A DNA stretch of 64,000 nucleotides from DASZHJ01 sp035604335. GTDB taxonomy: Bacteria > Pseudomonadota > Alphaproteobacteria > ATCC43930 > CGMCC-115725. The stretch spans positions 3,688-67,687 of the forward strand of contig DATNIT010000074.1 of the NCBI GenBank assembly GCA_035604335.1. Direction: 5' to 3'. How positions within the stretch are numbered: the first letter of the stretch is position 1; every line of letters begins with the position of its first letter. Below are positions 34,934-43,725 of this stretch, one piece after another. The notes below the pieces were generated by a model, which was not told where the DNA came from, made no database searches, and was given only the letters and a program-made list of their open reading frames with translations. The translations under genes and the position numbers were made by a program.

Positions 34934-36883
34934 TCAGAGAGCCGGCTTGGCCTCCCCCTGACCCGCGACCCGAAGGCTTTCTCGAGCCTCGGCGGCGACT
35001 TCGCGCGAAGCATGGGCGACTGCGATGAGGGCGCGTTCCCTGCGGTGCAGGGTCACCGGCAGGCACAGGCCGTCGATCGACACGACAGCGGTCCGCCCGT
35101 CGGAGGCGAGGTCCTGCACGCGCCAGCGCCGCGGCTCGCCCAGGAGCCCCACGCCCAGAGCCTTCGCCGCCGCCTCCTTGGCGCACCAGAGCGCGATCGG
35201 CGGCACGCCCGCACGCGTAGCCTCCACGAGCTCGCCGTCGGCGAAGGCGATCTCCGGCACCGTCCGAGGAGTGCCGTCGCGCTCTTCCTCGATGTCGACG
35301 CCCACCGAGACATCCTCCGCGACGACCGCGACCGCGAGCGTGTCGGCATGACTGATCGAGATCTCGAGTGCCGGAATCGAGAGCGCGCCGCCGATGAAAC
35401 GGGCCATCGGCTTGCCGCGCTCGTCGGACTCGATCTCGATCTCGACCGGACTCAACGACAAGCCATGGCGCTCGCCCGCCCAGGCGCGGATGGCCTCCTT
35501 GGCGGCGACGCGGCCCATCAACCAGCGGGCACGACGGGGGCTCGCCTGCGGGATCGCCCGCCAAGCCTCCCGTTCCCTGGCGGTGAGCACGGTGTGCGCT
35601 ATGGTCTGAAGGAAGATCGCGCGCTCCGGCCGCACGACATCGTGATGGCCGCCGTCGAAGACGCAGCCGAGGAGCCCGACGCCGGCGTCAAACGGCCGCG
35701 CGAACGCATAGTCGGCGTCGTGGGTACGGATGCAGGCCGCGAGCTCCGCCGTCATCGCGAACCGGCGCTGTCTGAAGCCGCGATAGCGAAAGAGAACGGC
35801 GCCGCCGGGGCGTTGAAAGTCGACGTCCGCGACCGCGACGTGCCCCTCGTCCGTCACCGTCGCGACGCAGCGCAAGCGCTCTCCGGGCGCCGGCAGCGGG
35901 CCGAACTGCTCGTAGCCGTCGGCGGAAAACGGATAGAGTCCGTCCCATCCGCGCCAATACTCCGCGACCCAGCGGGCCACCGTTTGACCGGCGCCGTCCA
36001 TAAGGCTGGCGGCGGTGGCAAGCATCGGCGCGGGATCGCCGCGAAACAATCGATCGCGCGGCGGCACCACCACCTCCGCCTCAATGCCCTCGGTGGTCAT
36101 GCGCAGGAGGCGATGGAAACAGCGCAGCGACGGACCCTGGAATATGAGTTCCTTGACATAGCGCTCCGGCGACCAGCGAGGCTCGATCGACTCGCCGCCG
36201 AGCCGGCGTCCTAGAGGAGGCGGCGGAAGACCAGCCGCCAGCACGACGGTCGCCTCCGCCGCTGACCAACGTCCCGCCGGAGCCGCTTCGTCGAGCTCGA
36301 ACAACTCGACATCGACCCGCTGAAGCGCGGACTCGGGGCCCGGTTGGGGTCGCGCCACGACGCGCAGGTCGAGGTGGCCGCGATCGAGCGTCAGCCAGCG
36401 ATGGAGCCGCAACCGCTCGACCGCCGCCACGACGGCGCGGCCCTCTCGGCTCGCCGCCAGACCGGCTTCCGCCAAGGTCTCCAATGTCATGACCATGGGC
36501 ATAACGGGTAGCGCGGACAGGTCTCGCGCCTGCGGCGACCGGATGACGCCGAACACGTGATCCCTGAGGTAGAGATCGCTGTCCAACGTCAGTCGCCGCT
36601 CGAACGCGACCGTGCCGTCGCTGTCGTCCCGGCGAGGTCCGAGGGCGGGGAACGCCGGCGAGGTCGAGCGCGGCCGACCCGGCCCCATCATTGGCCGAGC
36701 CGGCAGGGCGCGGAGGATGCGTGCCCGGCTCGCCTCGACTTCGCGCAGCAAGGCGTCGTGGCTTGCGCGAATACCGACGGCGGCTGAACTGTCCGCAGCT
36801 CTGGATTGCGCCGCGGCGCAGAATGCGCCCGCACCCTGCAGGTCAAGTCTGAATGGGATCGATGAAGTCGCACCCCGCGCCAC
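34934..36883 (-). CDS. Polyketide dehydratase domain fused to 4'-phosphopantetheinyl transferase (orphan or truncated PKS tail)
   Basis: 649 residues from a weak GTG start. Residues about 95-380 form a PKS dehydratase double hot dog: YLRDHVFGVIRSPQ with the catalytic histidine, LPVMPMVMTLE, and MDGAGQTVARW as the second-half aspartate segment. Residues about 425-640 are a Sfp-type phosphopantetheinyl transferase: GRVAAKEAIRAW, SISHADTLAVAVVAED, GVDIEEERD and WCAKEAAAKALG, all intact. This arrangement normally closes a multidomain KS-AT-ACP enzyme, but no ketosynthase lies upstream. It could be a remnant that keeps an active transferase. The N-terminal 90 residues resemble linker. Confidence 0.8.
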   Translation of the reverse strand: MARGATSSIPFRLDLQGAGAFCAAAQSRAADSSAAVGIRASHDALLREVEASRARILRALPARPMMGPGRPRSTSPAFPALGPRRDDSDGTVAFERRLTLDSDLYLRDHVFGVIRSPQARDLSALPVMPMVMTLETLAEAGLAASREGRAVVAAVERLRLHRWLTLDRGHLDLRVVARPQPGPESALQRVDVELFELDEAAPAGRWSAAEATVVLAAGLPPPPLGRRLGGESIEPRWSPERYVKELIFQGPSLRCFHRLLRMTTEGIEAEVVVPPRDRLFRGDPAPMLATAASLMDGAGQTVARWVAEYWRGWDGLYPFSADGYEQFGPLPAPGERLRCVATVTDEGHVAVADVDFQRPGGAVLFRYRGFRQRRFAMTAELAACIRTHDADYAFARPFDAGVGLLGCVFDGGHHDVVRPERAIFLQTIAHTVLTAREREAWRAIPQASPRRARWLMGRVAAKEAIRAWAGERHGLSLSPVEIEIESDERGKPMARFIGGALSIPALEISISHADTLAVAVVAEDVSVGVDIEEERDGTPRTVPEIAFADGELVEATRAGVPPIALWCAKEAAAKALGVGLLGEPRRWRVQDLASDGRTAVVSIDGLCLPVTLHRRERALIAVAHASREVAAEARESLRVAGQGEAKPAL

Positions 36884-37069
36884 GAAACTTCGTTGCGGGC
36901 CGGACTATAGTCGGCCCCAATCCCGGGGACAATCGCCCGACCGCCCCGCCAGGACCAGCTCATCCGAGGCTCGAGTGCCCGATCGGATACCGTCCGCGCT
37001 CGTGCTATGGTCGCGCGCGCGGCACCGCGGCGTTCTCCGGAGCGGTGAGTCCTTCGAGAGCCGACCATC

Positions 37070-37756
37070 ATGACCTTCGATTTCACAAAGTGCTTCGTTC
37101 ACTTCGGCCTGCCCTGCTACGGCGGGCAATTGACGGAGCCTTTCTTCACCAGCTTCGTACGTTTCGTCCTCGTGGCGGAGCGGGTCGGGCTCAAATGGGC
37201 GATCGACACCATGCCCAACGACAGTCTGGTGACCCGCGCCCGGAACAACCTGATGTCCAAGATGCTGCACAATGCGCATGCCACGCATTTCATGTTCATC
37301 GACGCGGACATTCGCTTCGAGCCGGAGGGCATTCTGAGCATGCTGGCGGCGGACAAGGACGTCATCGGCGGGCTCTATCCGCTGAAGAAGCTGCCGATCA
37401 CCTACGTGGTGAATGCACGGCCGAGCGGGCAGGCACCCGGCGACCTGCATGAGGTCGACACGATCGGAACCGGCTTCCTCCTGATGAAGCGAAACGCCAT
37501 CGAGCGCATGATCGCGGCCTACCCCGAGACCAAGTACGTCGACGACACGGACCTCGGCAAGCAATACGAGCCGCACATGTACGCGCTGTTCGATTGCGAG
37601 ATCGACGAGCGCGGCCACTACCTCAGCGAGGACTGGACGTTCTGCCGGCGCTGGTCGCGGCTCGGCGGCAAGATCTTTGCTCACATGAAGGTGCTGCTGA
37701 ACCACATCGGGCGCTATGAGTACGCGGGCGACCTGCGCAAGCTCGAGCAGCGCTGA
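37070..37756 (+). CDS. Small GT-A-type glycosyltransferase-like protein
   Basis: 228 residues. FMFIDADIRFEPEGI (near 82) is a DxD-like nucleotide-sugar and metal site, followed by VIGGLYPLKKLP, GTGFLLMKRNAIERM and YLSEDWTFCRRW, the layout of compact GT-A enzymes. No membrane helix. It is the first gene of the 37-46 kb glycan island. Donor and acceptor are unknown. Confidence 0.8.
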   Translation: MTFDFTKCFVHFGLPCYGGQLTEPFFTSFVRFVLVAERVGLKWAIDTMPNDSLVTRARNNLMSKMLHNAHATHFMFIDADIRFEPEGILSMLAADKDVIGGLYPLKKLPITYVVNARPSGQAPGDLHEVDTIGTGFLLMKRNAIERMIAAYPETKYVDDTDLGKQYEPHMYALFDCEIDERGHYLSEDWTFCRRWSRLGGKIFAHMKVLLNHIGRYEYAGDLRKLEQR

Positions 37757-37833
37757 GCGCCTGACGCGACGGCATGGGATCGCCGACCGAGCCGGCAGGC
37801 GGGACAGCCCCGTCATCGCCAGCAGTTGACCAA

Positions 37834-37851
37834 ACAGGGTAATTACCCTGT
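37834..37851. promoter_or_regulatory. Perfect 18-bp palindrome, candidate operator
   Basis: ACAGGGTAATTACCCTGT is exactly self-complementary with no loop. A TTGACC box ends three bases before it. It lies 117 bases before the first TPR gene and 78 bases after the glycosyltransferase stop. A loopless perfect dyad favours a dimeric DNA-binding protein over an RNA hairpin. Confidence 0.5.
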
Positions 37852-37967
37852 GGCGAGAAACCTTGTCCGGGCTCCGTCATTCGCCCTAGGTTAGCGCCGC
37901 GGCAACGGTCGGGCGTTTGGCGCAAGACTGGCGCCGTTGGGTTTTGACGATGGTTGGTGGGAGCAGC

Positions 37968-39437
37968 ATGGCTCAACCCGTCTCCGACTTGGCTCATCCG
38001 GCCGGGATACCGGAGGCGCTCGAGCGCGCGCGGCAACTGGTGTCGGCGGGACAGCTCGAACAGGCGGACGCGCTGTGCCGACAGGCCCTTCAAGCGGCAC
38101 CGGATCACAGCGAGGTCCTGCATACGCTGGCCACCATCGCCGTGCAGCGGAACGAGCCCGCACGGGCCATCGTGATCCTCGAGCGCGCGGCCGGGACCCC
38201 GGCTGCCTCGCCGGAGATTTTCGGCTTCCTCTGCCAGCTCTACCGCTTACACGGTCGGCCCGACGATGCCCGCAAGGCCGGCCGCGAGGCCATGCGGCGG
38301 CCCGGCCACAGCGCGCGTTCCGCGTTCAATCTGGCGATGGTGCAGGTGGAGTCCCGCGAGTTCGAGGAAGCGACGACCTGCCTGCTTCACGCGCTGGCGC
38401 TCGATCCCAACTTTGCGCCGGCACGGCTCGAGCTCGGTCATCTGCTCTTGCGCAATGGAGAGCTCAAGGCCGGCTGGCTCGAATACGAGTGGCGCTTCCG
38501 GCTCGAGCATACCCGCGACGCCCTGCCCAAGATCAACGCGCCGCAATGGAACGGCATGCGGCTGCCGCGCGGACGCATCCTTCTGATCGGCGATCAGGGC
38601 TATGGCGACACCATCCAGTTCGCCCGCTACATCCCCTGGGTCGGGCAGCGGGTCGGCGAGGTCGTGCTGGGATGTTGTCAGGAGCTGCTGCCGCTGATCT
38701 CGCAGCTGCCGGGTATCCACAGCTCTTTCGTGCGCTGGGAGGACATCCCGGGGTTCAGCGCCTTCTGCCCGCTCTCCAGCCTGCCCCACGTGTTCGGCAC
38801 CGAGCTCGACACGATCCCGGCCTCGACGCCCTATCTGAGGGCGGATCCGGAAAAGGTGGCTCGATGGTCGACGCGGATCCGGGCGGCGGTCGGCGACAGC
38901 GCGTTCAAGGTGGGCATCGCCTGGGCGGGCCGTCCGTCGCATCCCAATGACCGCGCGCGGACGCTGCGCTGGGCGCAGTTGCAGCCGCTGGCCCGCATTC
39001 CCGGCGTGGCGCTGGTCTCCCTGCAGAAAGAGATTCCCGCGGCCGACCGGGCGGATTTTGCCGGCGGGCTCGGCGCGCTCGATCTCTCGACGGAGCTCGA
39101 CGACTTCGGCGACACCGCCGCGATCATCGAGAGCTGCGACCTCGTCGTCACCATCGATTCCTCGGCCGCGCACCTGGCCGGAGCGCTCGCCAAGCCGGCC
39201 TGGGTGATGCTGCCCTGGGTTCCGGATTGGCGCTGGCTCTTGGATCGCGAGGACACGCCCTGGTACCCGAGCCTCCGCCTGTTCCGACAGCCGTCGCGCG
39301 GCGACTGGACCGGAACCATCGCGCGGGTCGCACAGGAGCTCGCCACCGTGCAGGCCGCCGGTCGAGACGCTCTCTCGAGGCCGGCGCCGAGCGGGACCCG
39401 GCTGCCGCCGATCTTCAGGAGCCAGGTGCCGGCATGA
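37968..39437 (+). CDS. TPR protein with GT9-like (heptosyltransferase-type) C-terminal domain
   Basis: 489 residues. TPR helices fill residues 13-185 (ALERARQLVSAGQLEQADAL, then ALALDPNFAPARLELG). From 210 a GT-B-like domain follows: GDQGYGDTIQFARYI (218-232), KVGIAWAGRPSHPNDRAR and VVTIDSSAAHLAGALAKP, the signatures of TPR proteins related to ADP-heptose glycosyltransferases. No signal peptide. The ATG at 37968 has GGGAG five to six bases upstream; a TTG at 37917 was rejected. It overlaps the next TPR gene as ATGA. Confidence 0.85.
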   Translation: MAQPVSDLAHPAGIPEALERARQLVSAGQLEQADALCRQALQAAPDHSEVLHTLATIAVQRNEPARAIVILERAAGTPAASPEIFGFLCQLYRLHGRPDDARKAGREAMRRPGHSARSAFNLAMVQVESREFEEATTCLLHALALDPNFAPARLELGHLLLRNGELKAGWLEYEWRFRLEHTRDALPKINAPQWNGMRLPRGRILLIGDQGYGDTIQFARYIPWVGQRVGEVVLGCCQELLPLISQLPGIHSSFVRWEDIPGFSAFCPLSSLPHVFGTELDTIPASTPYLRADPEKVARWSTRIRAAVGDSAFKVGIAWAGRPSHPNDRARTLRWAQLQPLARIPGVALVSLQKEIPAADRADFAGGLGALDLSTELDDFGDTAAIIESCDLVVTIDSSAAHLAGALAKPAWVMLPWVPDWRWLLDREDTPWYPSLRLFRQPSRGDWTGTIARVAQELATVQAAGRDALSRPAPSGTRLPPIFRSQVPA

Positions 39438-41074
39438 GCGTGGGCGCGGGACCCGGGACGGAGCAGAAGCCGCAGCGCCATTTGACGACCGTCCCCCAAG
39501 TGCTGGAACGGGCCGAGCAACTGCGCCAGCAGGGCCAGCTCGCGCAAGCGAAGGATCTCTGCCAGCAGGTCGTGGCGGCGCAGCCACGGAATGCCGACGC
39601 GCTGCATTTGCTCGGGATCGTGCTGCACCAAGCCGGCGATGCGGCGGCGGCGATCGAGATGCTGCAACGGGCGGTGGCGGCGAATCCGGGCGCGCCGCTC
39701 TACTTCTCCAACCTCGGCGAGATGTTGCGGCTTTCGGGTCGCTTCGACGAGGCGGTGGCGGCGGGACGCCGAGCCGTGGAGCTGCATCCCGGCTATGCGC
39801 ACGGCCTCAACAACCTCGGCATCGCGCATTACGACCGCCGGGAATACGAGGAGGCCGCCGATTGCTATCGGCGCGCCCTGGCGCGGGACCCCGGCTTCGC
39901 CGAGGCCCACAACAACCTCGGCAATGCCTATCGCGCGCTGCACAACCTCGAGGAGTCCATCGCATCCTTCGACCGCGCCTTGCGACTGAAGCCGAATTAT
40001 GTCGATGCGGTCGCGAATCAGGCCTCGGCCCTGCATTTGATCGGACGGTACGACGATGCGATCGCCGGGTATCGCAAGGCGATCGCCATGCAGCCCATGC
40101 ACGCCAATGCCCATTCGGGCGTCGGGTTGCTGTACCTGCTCAATGGCGATTTCGCGGAAGGCTGGTACGAATACGAGTGGCGATGGCGGTCGACGGAACT
40201 CACGACCCCGACCCTGCCCGGCGCCGTCTGGGGCGGCGAGAGCCTGGCCGGCCGCCGGATCCTGGTCTTCTCGGAGCAGGGCTTCGGCGACGCTCTGCAG
40301 TTCTGCCGCTACTTGCCGCTCCTGCGCGAGCGCGGCGCCACCGTCCTCCTGAGGGTCCCTCCGCCGCTCAAGATGCTGATGGCAGAGAGCATGCCGTGGG
40401 TCCAGGTTTCGAGCGACACGAAGGGCGGCCTGCCCGCGTACGATTGTCACTGCGCGCTCCTCAGCCTGCCGCATCGGATGGAAACGCGCCTGGAGACGAT
40501 CCCGGCCGCGGTGCCCTATCTGCGCGCTCCCGAGGAAGCCCTGCGGCGCTGGGCCTCCCGGATCGAGGCTGCGCCGGGCGAGCTCAAGGTCGGGATCGTC
40601 TGGGCCGGAAGCAAGCTGCACGTCAACGACCTCAACCGCTCGATCCCGCTGGCCACCTGGGCTCCGCTGCTCGGCGTCGAGGGCGTGCGGTTCTTCAGCC
40701 TGCAGGTCGGCGATGCCGCCCAGCGCCTCGCCGACGGGCCGGGCCGCAAGGTCGCGGACTTGTCCGCCCTGCTCACGGACTACGCCGAGACCGCGGCTGC
40801 GGTCGAGCAGCTCGACCTCGTGATCGCCGTCGACACGTCGGTCGTGCACCTCGCGGGCGCGCTCGCCAAGCCGACCTGGGTCCTGCTCCCGTGGGTGCCC
40901 GACTGGCGCTGGCTCAGGGATCGCGAGGACAATCCCTGGTACCCGACGCTTCGACTGTTCCGGCAGCCCGCGCGCTCTGCCTGGGAGCCGGTCATGACGC
41001 AAGTGGCTCAGGAGCTGGCGGCGGCGCGGAGCGACCGCGGCCGACTCACGCCGGCGCGCGGCGGCACCCCGTGA
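39434..41074 (+). CDS. TPR protein with GT9-like C-terminal domain, paralogue
   Basis: 546 residues, a longer paralogue of the previous gene. More TPR units are present (ALHLLGIVLHQAGDAAAA, NNLGIAHYDRREYEEAADCY, NNLGNAYRALHNLEES). The GT-B-like part has SEQGFGDALQFCRYL, KVGIVWAGSKLHVNDLNR and VIAVDTSVVHLAGALAKP. Near-identical phrases such as WVLLPWVPDWRWL link both proteins and show tandem duplication. Translationally coupled to the upstream gene. Confidence 0.85.
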   Translation: MSVGAGPGTEQKPQRHLTTVPQVLERAEQLRQQGQLAQAKDLCQQVVAAQPRNADALHLLGIVLHQAGDAAAAIEMLQRAVAANPGAPLYFSNLGEMLRLSGRFDEAVAAGRRAVELHPGYAHGLNNLGIAHYDRREYEEAADCYRRALARDPGFAEAHNNLGNAYRALHNLEESIASFDRALRLKPNYVDAVANQASALHLIGRYDDAIAGYRKAIAMQPMHANAHSGVGLLYLLNGDFAEGWYEYEWRWRSTELTTPTLPGAVWGGESLAGRRILVFSEQGFGDALQFCRYLPLLRERGATVLLRVPPPLKMLMAESMPWVQVSSDTKGGLPAYDCHCALLSLPHRMETRLETIPAAVPYLRAPEEALRRWASRIEAAPGELKVGIVWAGSKLHVNDLNRSIPLATWAPLLGVEGVRFFSLQVGDAAQRLADGPGRKVADLSALLTDYAETAAAVEQLDLVIAVDTSVVHLAGALAKPTWVLLPWVPDWRWLRDREDNPWYPTLRLFRQPARSAWEPVMTQVAQELAAARSDRGRLTPARGGTP

Positions 41075-41108
41075 CCGCGCGAGCGAGCCGCAAGAGGCGA
41101 GCGCGCCG

Positions 41109-43262
41109 ATGAGCGCGGACGTCGGCTCGCAATCGCCGCCGGGCAGTACCAGCAAGCAGCAGGTGATGCCGATCCCGCAGGTTCTGGCGCTCGCCGAGCA
41201 GCACCGCGCCGCCGGCCGGTTGGACGTCGCGCAGCATCTCTGCCAGCAGATCTTGCGAGCCCAGCCGCGCAACGCCGAGGCGCTGCACCTGCTCGGCATC
41301 ACGCTGCACCAAGGGGGCCAACCAGCCGCGGCGATCGACGTCGTCACGCGCGCGATCGCGGCGAACGCGTCCGTGCCGCTCTACCATTCGAATCTCGGCG
41401 AGATGCTGCGGCTCGCGGGGCGCGCGGAGGAGGCGGTGGCGGCGGGCTCGCGCGCCGTGGCGTTGCAGCCGAATTTCACGCAAGCGCTCAACAACCTCGG
41501 CATCGCCTATTACGACCGCGGCGAGTGGGACGAGGCCATCGTCTATTACCGGCGCGCGCTGGCGGTCGATCCCGGCTTCGCGGAGGCTCACAACAATCTG
41601 GGGAACGCTTTCCGCGCCCAGAAGAAATATCCCGAGGCGATCGCGGCCTATCACCGGGCGCTCCAGCTGAAGCCAGGCTATTCCGATGCTTACAACAATC
41701 TGGGCACGGCGATCCGCGACCAGAAGAAGCCGAAGGACGCCGAGGAACCCTATCGGAAGGCGATGGCGCTCAAGCCGCGGGATCCGTCGATCCTGAACAA
41801 TCTGGCGCTCACGCTGATGGATCTCGATCGGCCCGATGAGGCCCTGTCGCTGCTCCAGCAATCGATCGCCGTGGATCCCCGCAACCACAGCACCTTCACC
41901 TACTTCGCCAGCGCCTACCTCGAGAAAGACATGTTCGACGAGGCGCGGGCCGCCTGCGAGCGGGCGCTGAGCCTCAAGCCGGACGATCCCGACGCGCTCA
42001 ACATCATGGGGCAGATCCTGTTCGAGCAAGGCCAGTCGGAGGCCGCGCTCGCAAGCTTCGAGAAGGCCCTCGCGCTCAAGCCGGACTTGAGCGATGCCTA
42101 CAACAACATGGGAAATACCCTCAAAGAGCTTGGCCGGTTCGACGAGGCGAGAGACGCCTATTTCAAGGCGCTCGCCATCGATCCCAAAGCGACCGGCGTG
42201 CTGCTCAACCTGGCGGACGCCAAGAAGTTCGCGCCGGGAGATCCGCATCTGCTGACGCTCGAGGCTCTCGCGGCCGACCTCGCAGCGCTGTCGGAAGAGG
42301 AGCAGATGCAGCTCCATTTCGCGCTCGGCAAGGCCTATGGCGACCTCGGGCGGCACGAGGATTCCTTCCGTCATCTCCTGCAGGGCAACGCGTTGAAGCG
42401 CCGCACGGTCGACTACAACGAGGGCGCGACGGCGCAGTTCTTCGATCGAATCCGCGCGGTCTTCACCCCCGAGCTCATCGCGAAGCAGACCGGCCACGGC
42501 GATCCATCCCGCCTGCCCATATTCATTCTCGGCATGCCGCGGTCGGGCACCACGCTGGTCGAACAGGTCCTGGCGAGCCACCGCAAGGTGTTCGGCGCCG
42601 GCGAGATCAAAGACCTCGACATCGTCGTGCAGAGCGTTCGGACCGACGGCATCCACGAGGCGCCCTATCCCGATTATGTGACGGCGTTCGGGCCGGAGCA
42701 GCTGCGCCAGTTCGGCGCCCAGTACGTGAAGCGGCTCGGCGCCTATTCGACGACGGCCGAGCGGATCACCAACAAGATGCCCTCGAACTTCTTCTATGTC
42801 GGCCTCATTCACCTGGCGCTGCCGCATGCGCGCATCATCCACACCCGCCGCGATCCGATCGACACCTGCGTCTCCTGCTTCTCGAAACTCTTCTCGGGCG
42901 CACAGAACTACAGCTACGAGCTGGGCGAGCTCGGCCGCTATTACCGCAGATACGACGAGCTGATGGCGCATTGGCGGCGGGTGCTGCCCGCGGACGCCAT
43001 GCTGGAAGTGCCCTACGAGGAGCTCGTGGAGGACTTCGATCCTTTGGCGCGCCGCATCGTCGACTATTGCGGGCTGGAATGGGACGACGCTTGCCTCGCC
43101 TTTCACGAGACCAAGCGCCCCGTCCGGACGGCGAGCGCCAGCCAAGTCCGCCGGCCGATCTTCAAGAGCTCGGTTGGCCGGTGGCGTGCCTACCAGGGCC
43201 TGCTGGAGCCGCTCATCAGAGAGCTGCCCCTCGAGCGCGAGGCAACCGCCGCGCCGCCCTGA
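41109..43262 (+). CDS. TPR-sulfotransferase fusion protein
   Basis: 717 residues. About ten TPR units (to residue 385) precede a sulfotransferase domain. The PAPS-binding loop FILGMPRSGTTLVEQVL lies near 471-487, and the 3'-phosphate segment IIHTRRDPIDTCVSCF near 577. VPYEELVEDF follows near 636. The enzyme would transfer sulfate from PAPS to a hydroxyl on a glycan or protein, with the TPR part choosing the substrate. It starts 34 bases after the second TPR-GT gene and shares its N-terminal TPR phrases. Confidence 0.9.
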   Translation: MSADVGSQSPPGSTSKQQVMPIPQVLALAEQHRAAGRLDVAQHLCQQILRAQPRNAEALHLLGITLHQGGQPAAAIDVVTRAIAANASVPLYHSNLGEMLRLAGRAEEAVAAGSRAVALQPNFTQALNNLGIAYYDRGEWDEAIVYYRRALAVDPGFAEAHNNLGNAFRAQKKYPEAIAAYHRALQLKPGYSDAYNNLGTAIRDQKKPKDAEEPYRKAMALKPRDPSILNNLALTLMDLDRPDEALSLLQQSIAVDPRNHSTFTYFASAYLEKDMFDEARAACERALSLKPDDPDALNIMGQILFEQGQSEAALASFEKALALKPDLSDAYNNMGNTLKELGRFDEARDAYFKALAIDPKATGVLLNLADAKKFAPGDPHLLTLEALAADLAALSEEEQMQLHFALGKAYGDLGRHEDSFRHLLQGNALKRRTVDYNEGATAQFFDRIRAVFTPELIAKQTGHGDPSRLPIFILGMPRSGTTLVEQVLASHRKVFGAGEIKDLDIVVQSVRTDGIHEAPYPDYVTAFGPEQLRQFGAQYVKRLGAYSTTAERITNKMPSNFFYVGLIHLALPHARIIHTRRDPIDTCVSCFSKLFSGAQNYSYELGELGRYYRRYDELMAHWRRVLPADAMLEVPYEELVEDFDPLARRIVDYCGLEWDDACLAFHETKRPVRTASASQVRRPIFKSSVGRWRAYQGLLEPLIRELPLEREATAAPP

Positions 43263-43271
43263 CCCGCCGGC

Positions 43272-43490
43272 TCAGGGCGGCACCACCCCGATATAGTCGA
43301 GATAGGCCTTCATGATCGCGTCCGCCTCGCGGCTGTCGCCCTTGATGGGGAGCGCGTAGTCGGGTGCCGCCGGCAGTGGCGACACGCCGCTCTCCGCGGA
43401 GAGCCAGGTGGCGATCGTGCTCATCGTGTCGGGATCCGAGAGATCTTCGTACCACACCGTCCGCCGCGACCCTTCTCGACACGGTTAGGC
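43272..43490 (-). pseudogene. Sulfotransferase-like C-terminal remnant
   Basis: The minus-strand frame reads REGSRRTVWYEDLSDPD, then MSTIATWLSAESGVSPLP and a C-terminal MKAYLDYIGVVPP. The VWYEDL phrase and following layout match the tail of sulfotransferases, where it precedes the last helices. No start or PAPS loop is present. It looks like the end of a gene whose front was deleted, facing the intact TPR-sulfotransferase. Confidence 0.5.
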
Positions 43491-43725
43491 ATTCGATCCA
43501 ACAACCGCATGGGCTCAGTCCTCTGAGGCCTCAAACCTCGGCCTACTCAATGTGGGCGATAGTGCCCTTAAGTATCGGGCGGGTTGGTCCCGAATTCAGC
43601 CGTTCGGGAGGTCCCAGATCAAGACGCAGGCTCGTGACTCCGGGCGGGGCTGACCCGGCGGGCGGAGTTGCGTAGACTTCGCCGTCCGACCGCGGCCGGA
43701 GATCTCGGCCGGCTCCAGCGCAGCG

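Noticed and set aside
37832..37843. Resemblance of the 18-bp palindrome to part of a homing endonuclease site
   Set aside because: Only the AACAGGGTAAT part is shared and no intron or endonuclease gene is present; chance is likely.
38831..41347. 838-codon open frame on the minus strand
   Set aside because: It lies antisense to two well-supported TPR genes, has Arg/Ala/Gly-rich composition without motifs, and is a typical high-GC shadow.
41046..43145. 699-codon open frame on the minus strand
   Set aside because: Antisense to the TPR-sulfotransferase gene; no domain features.
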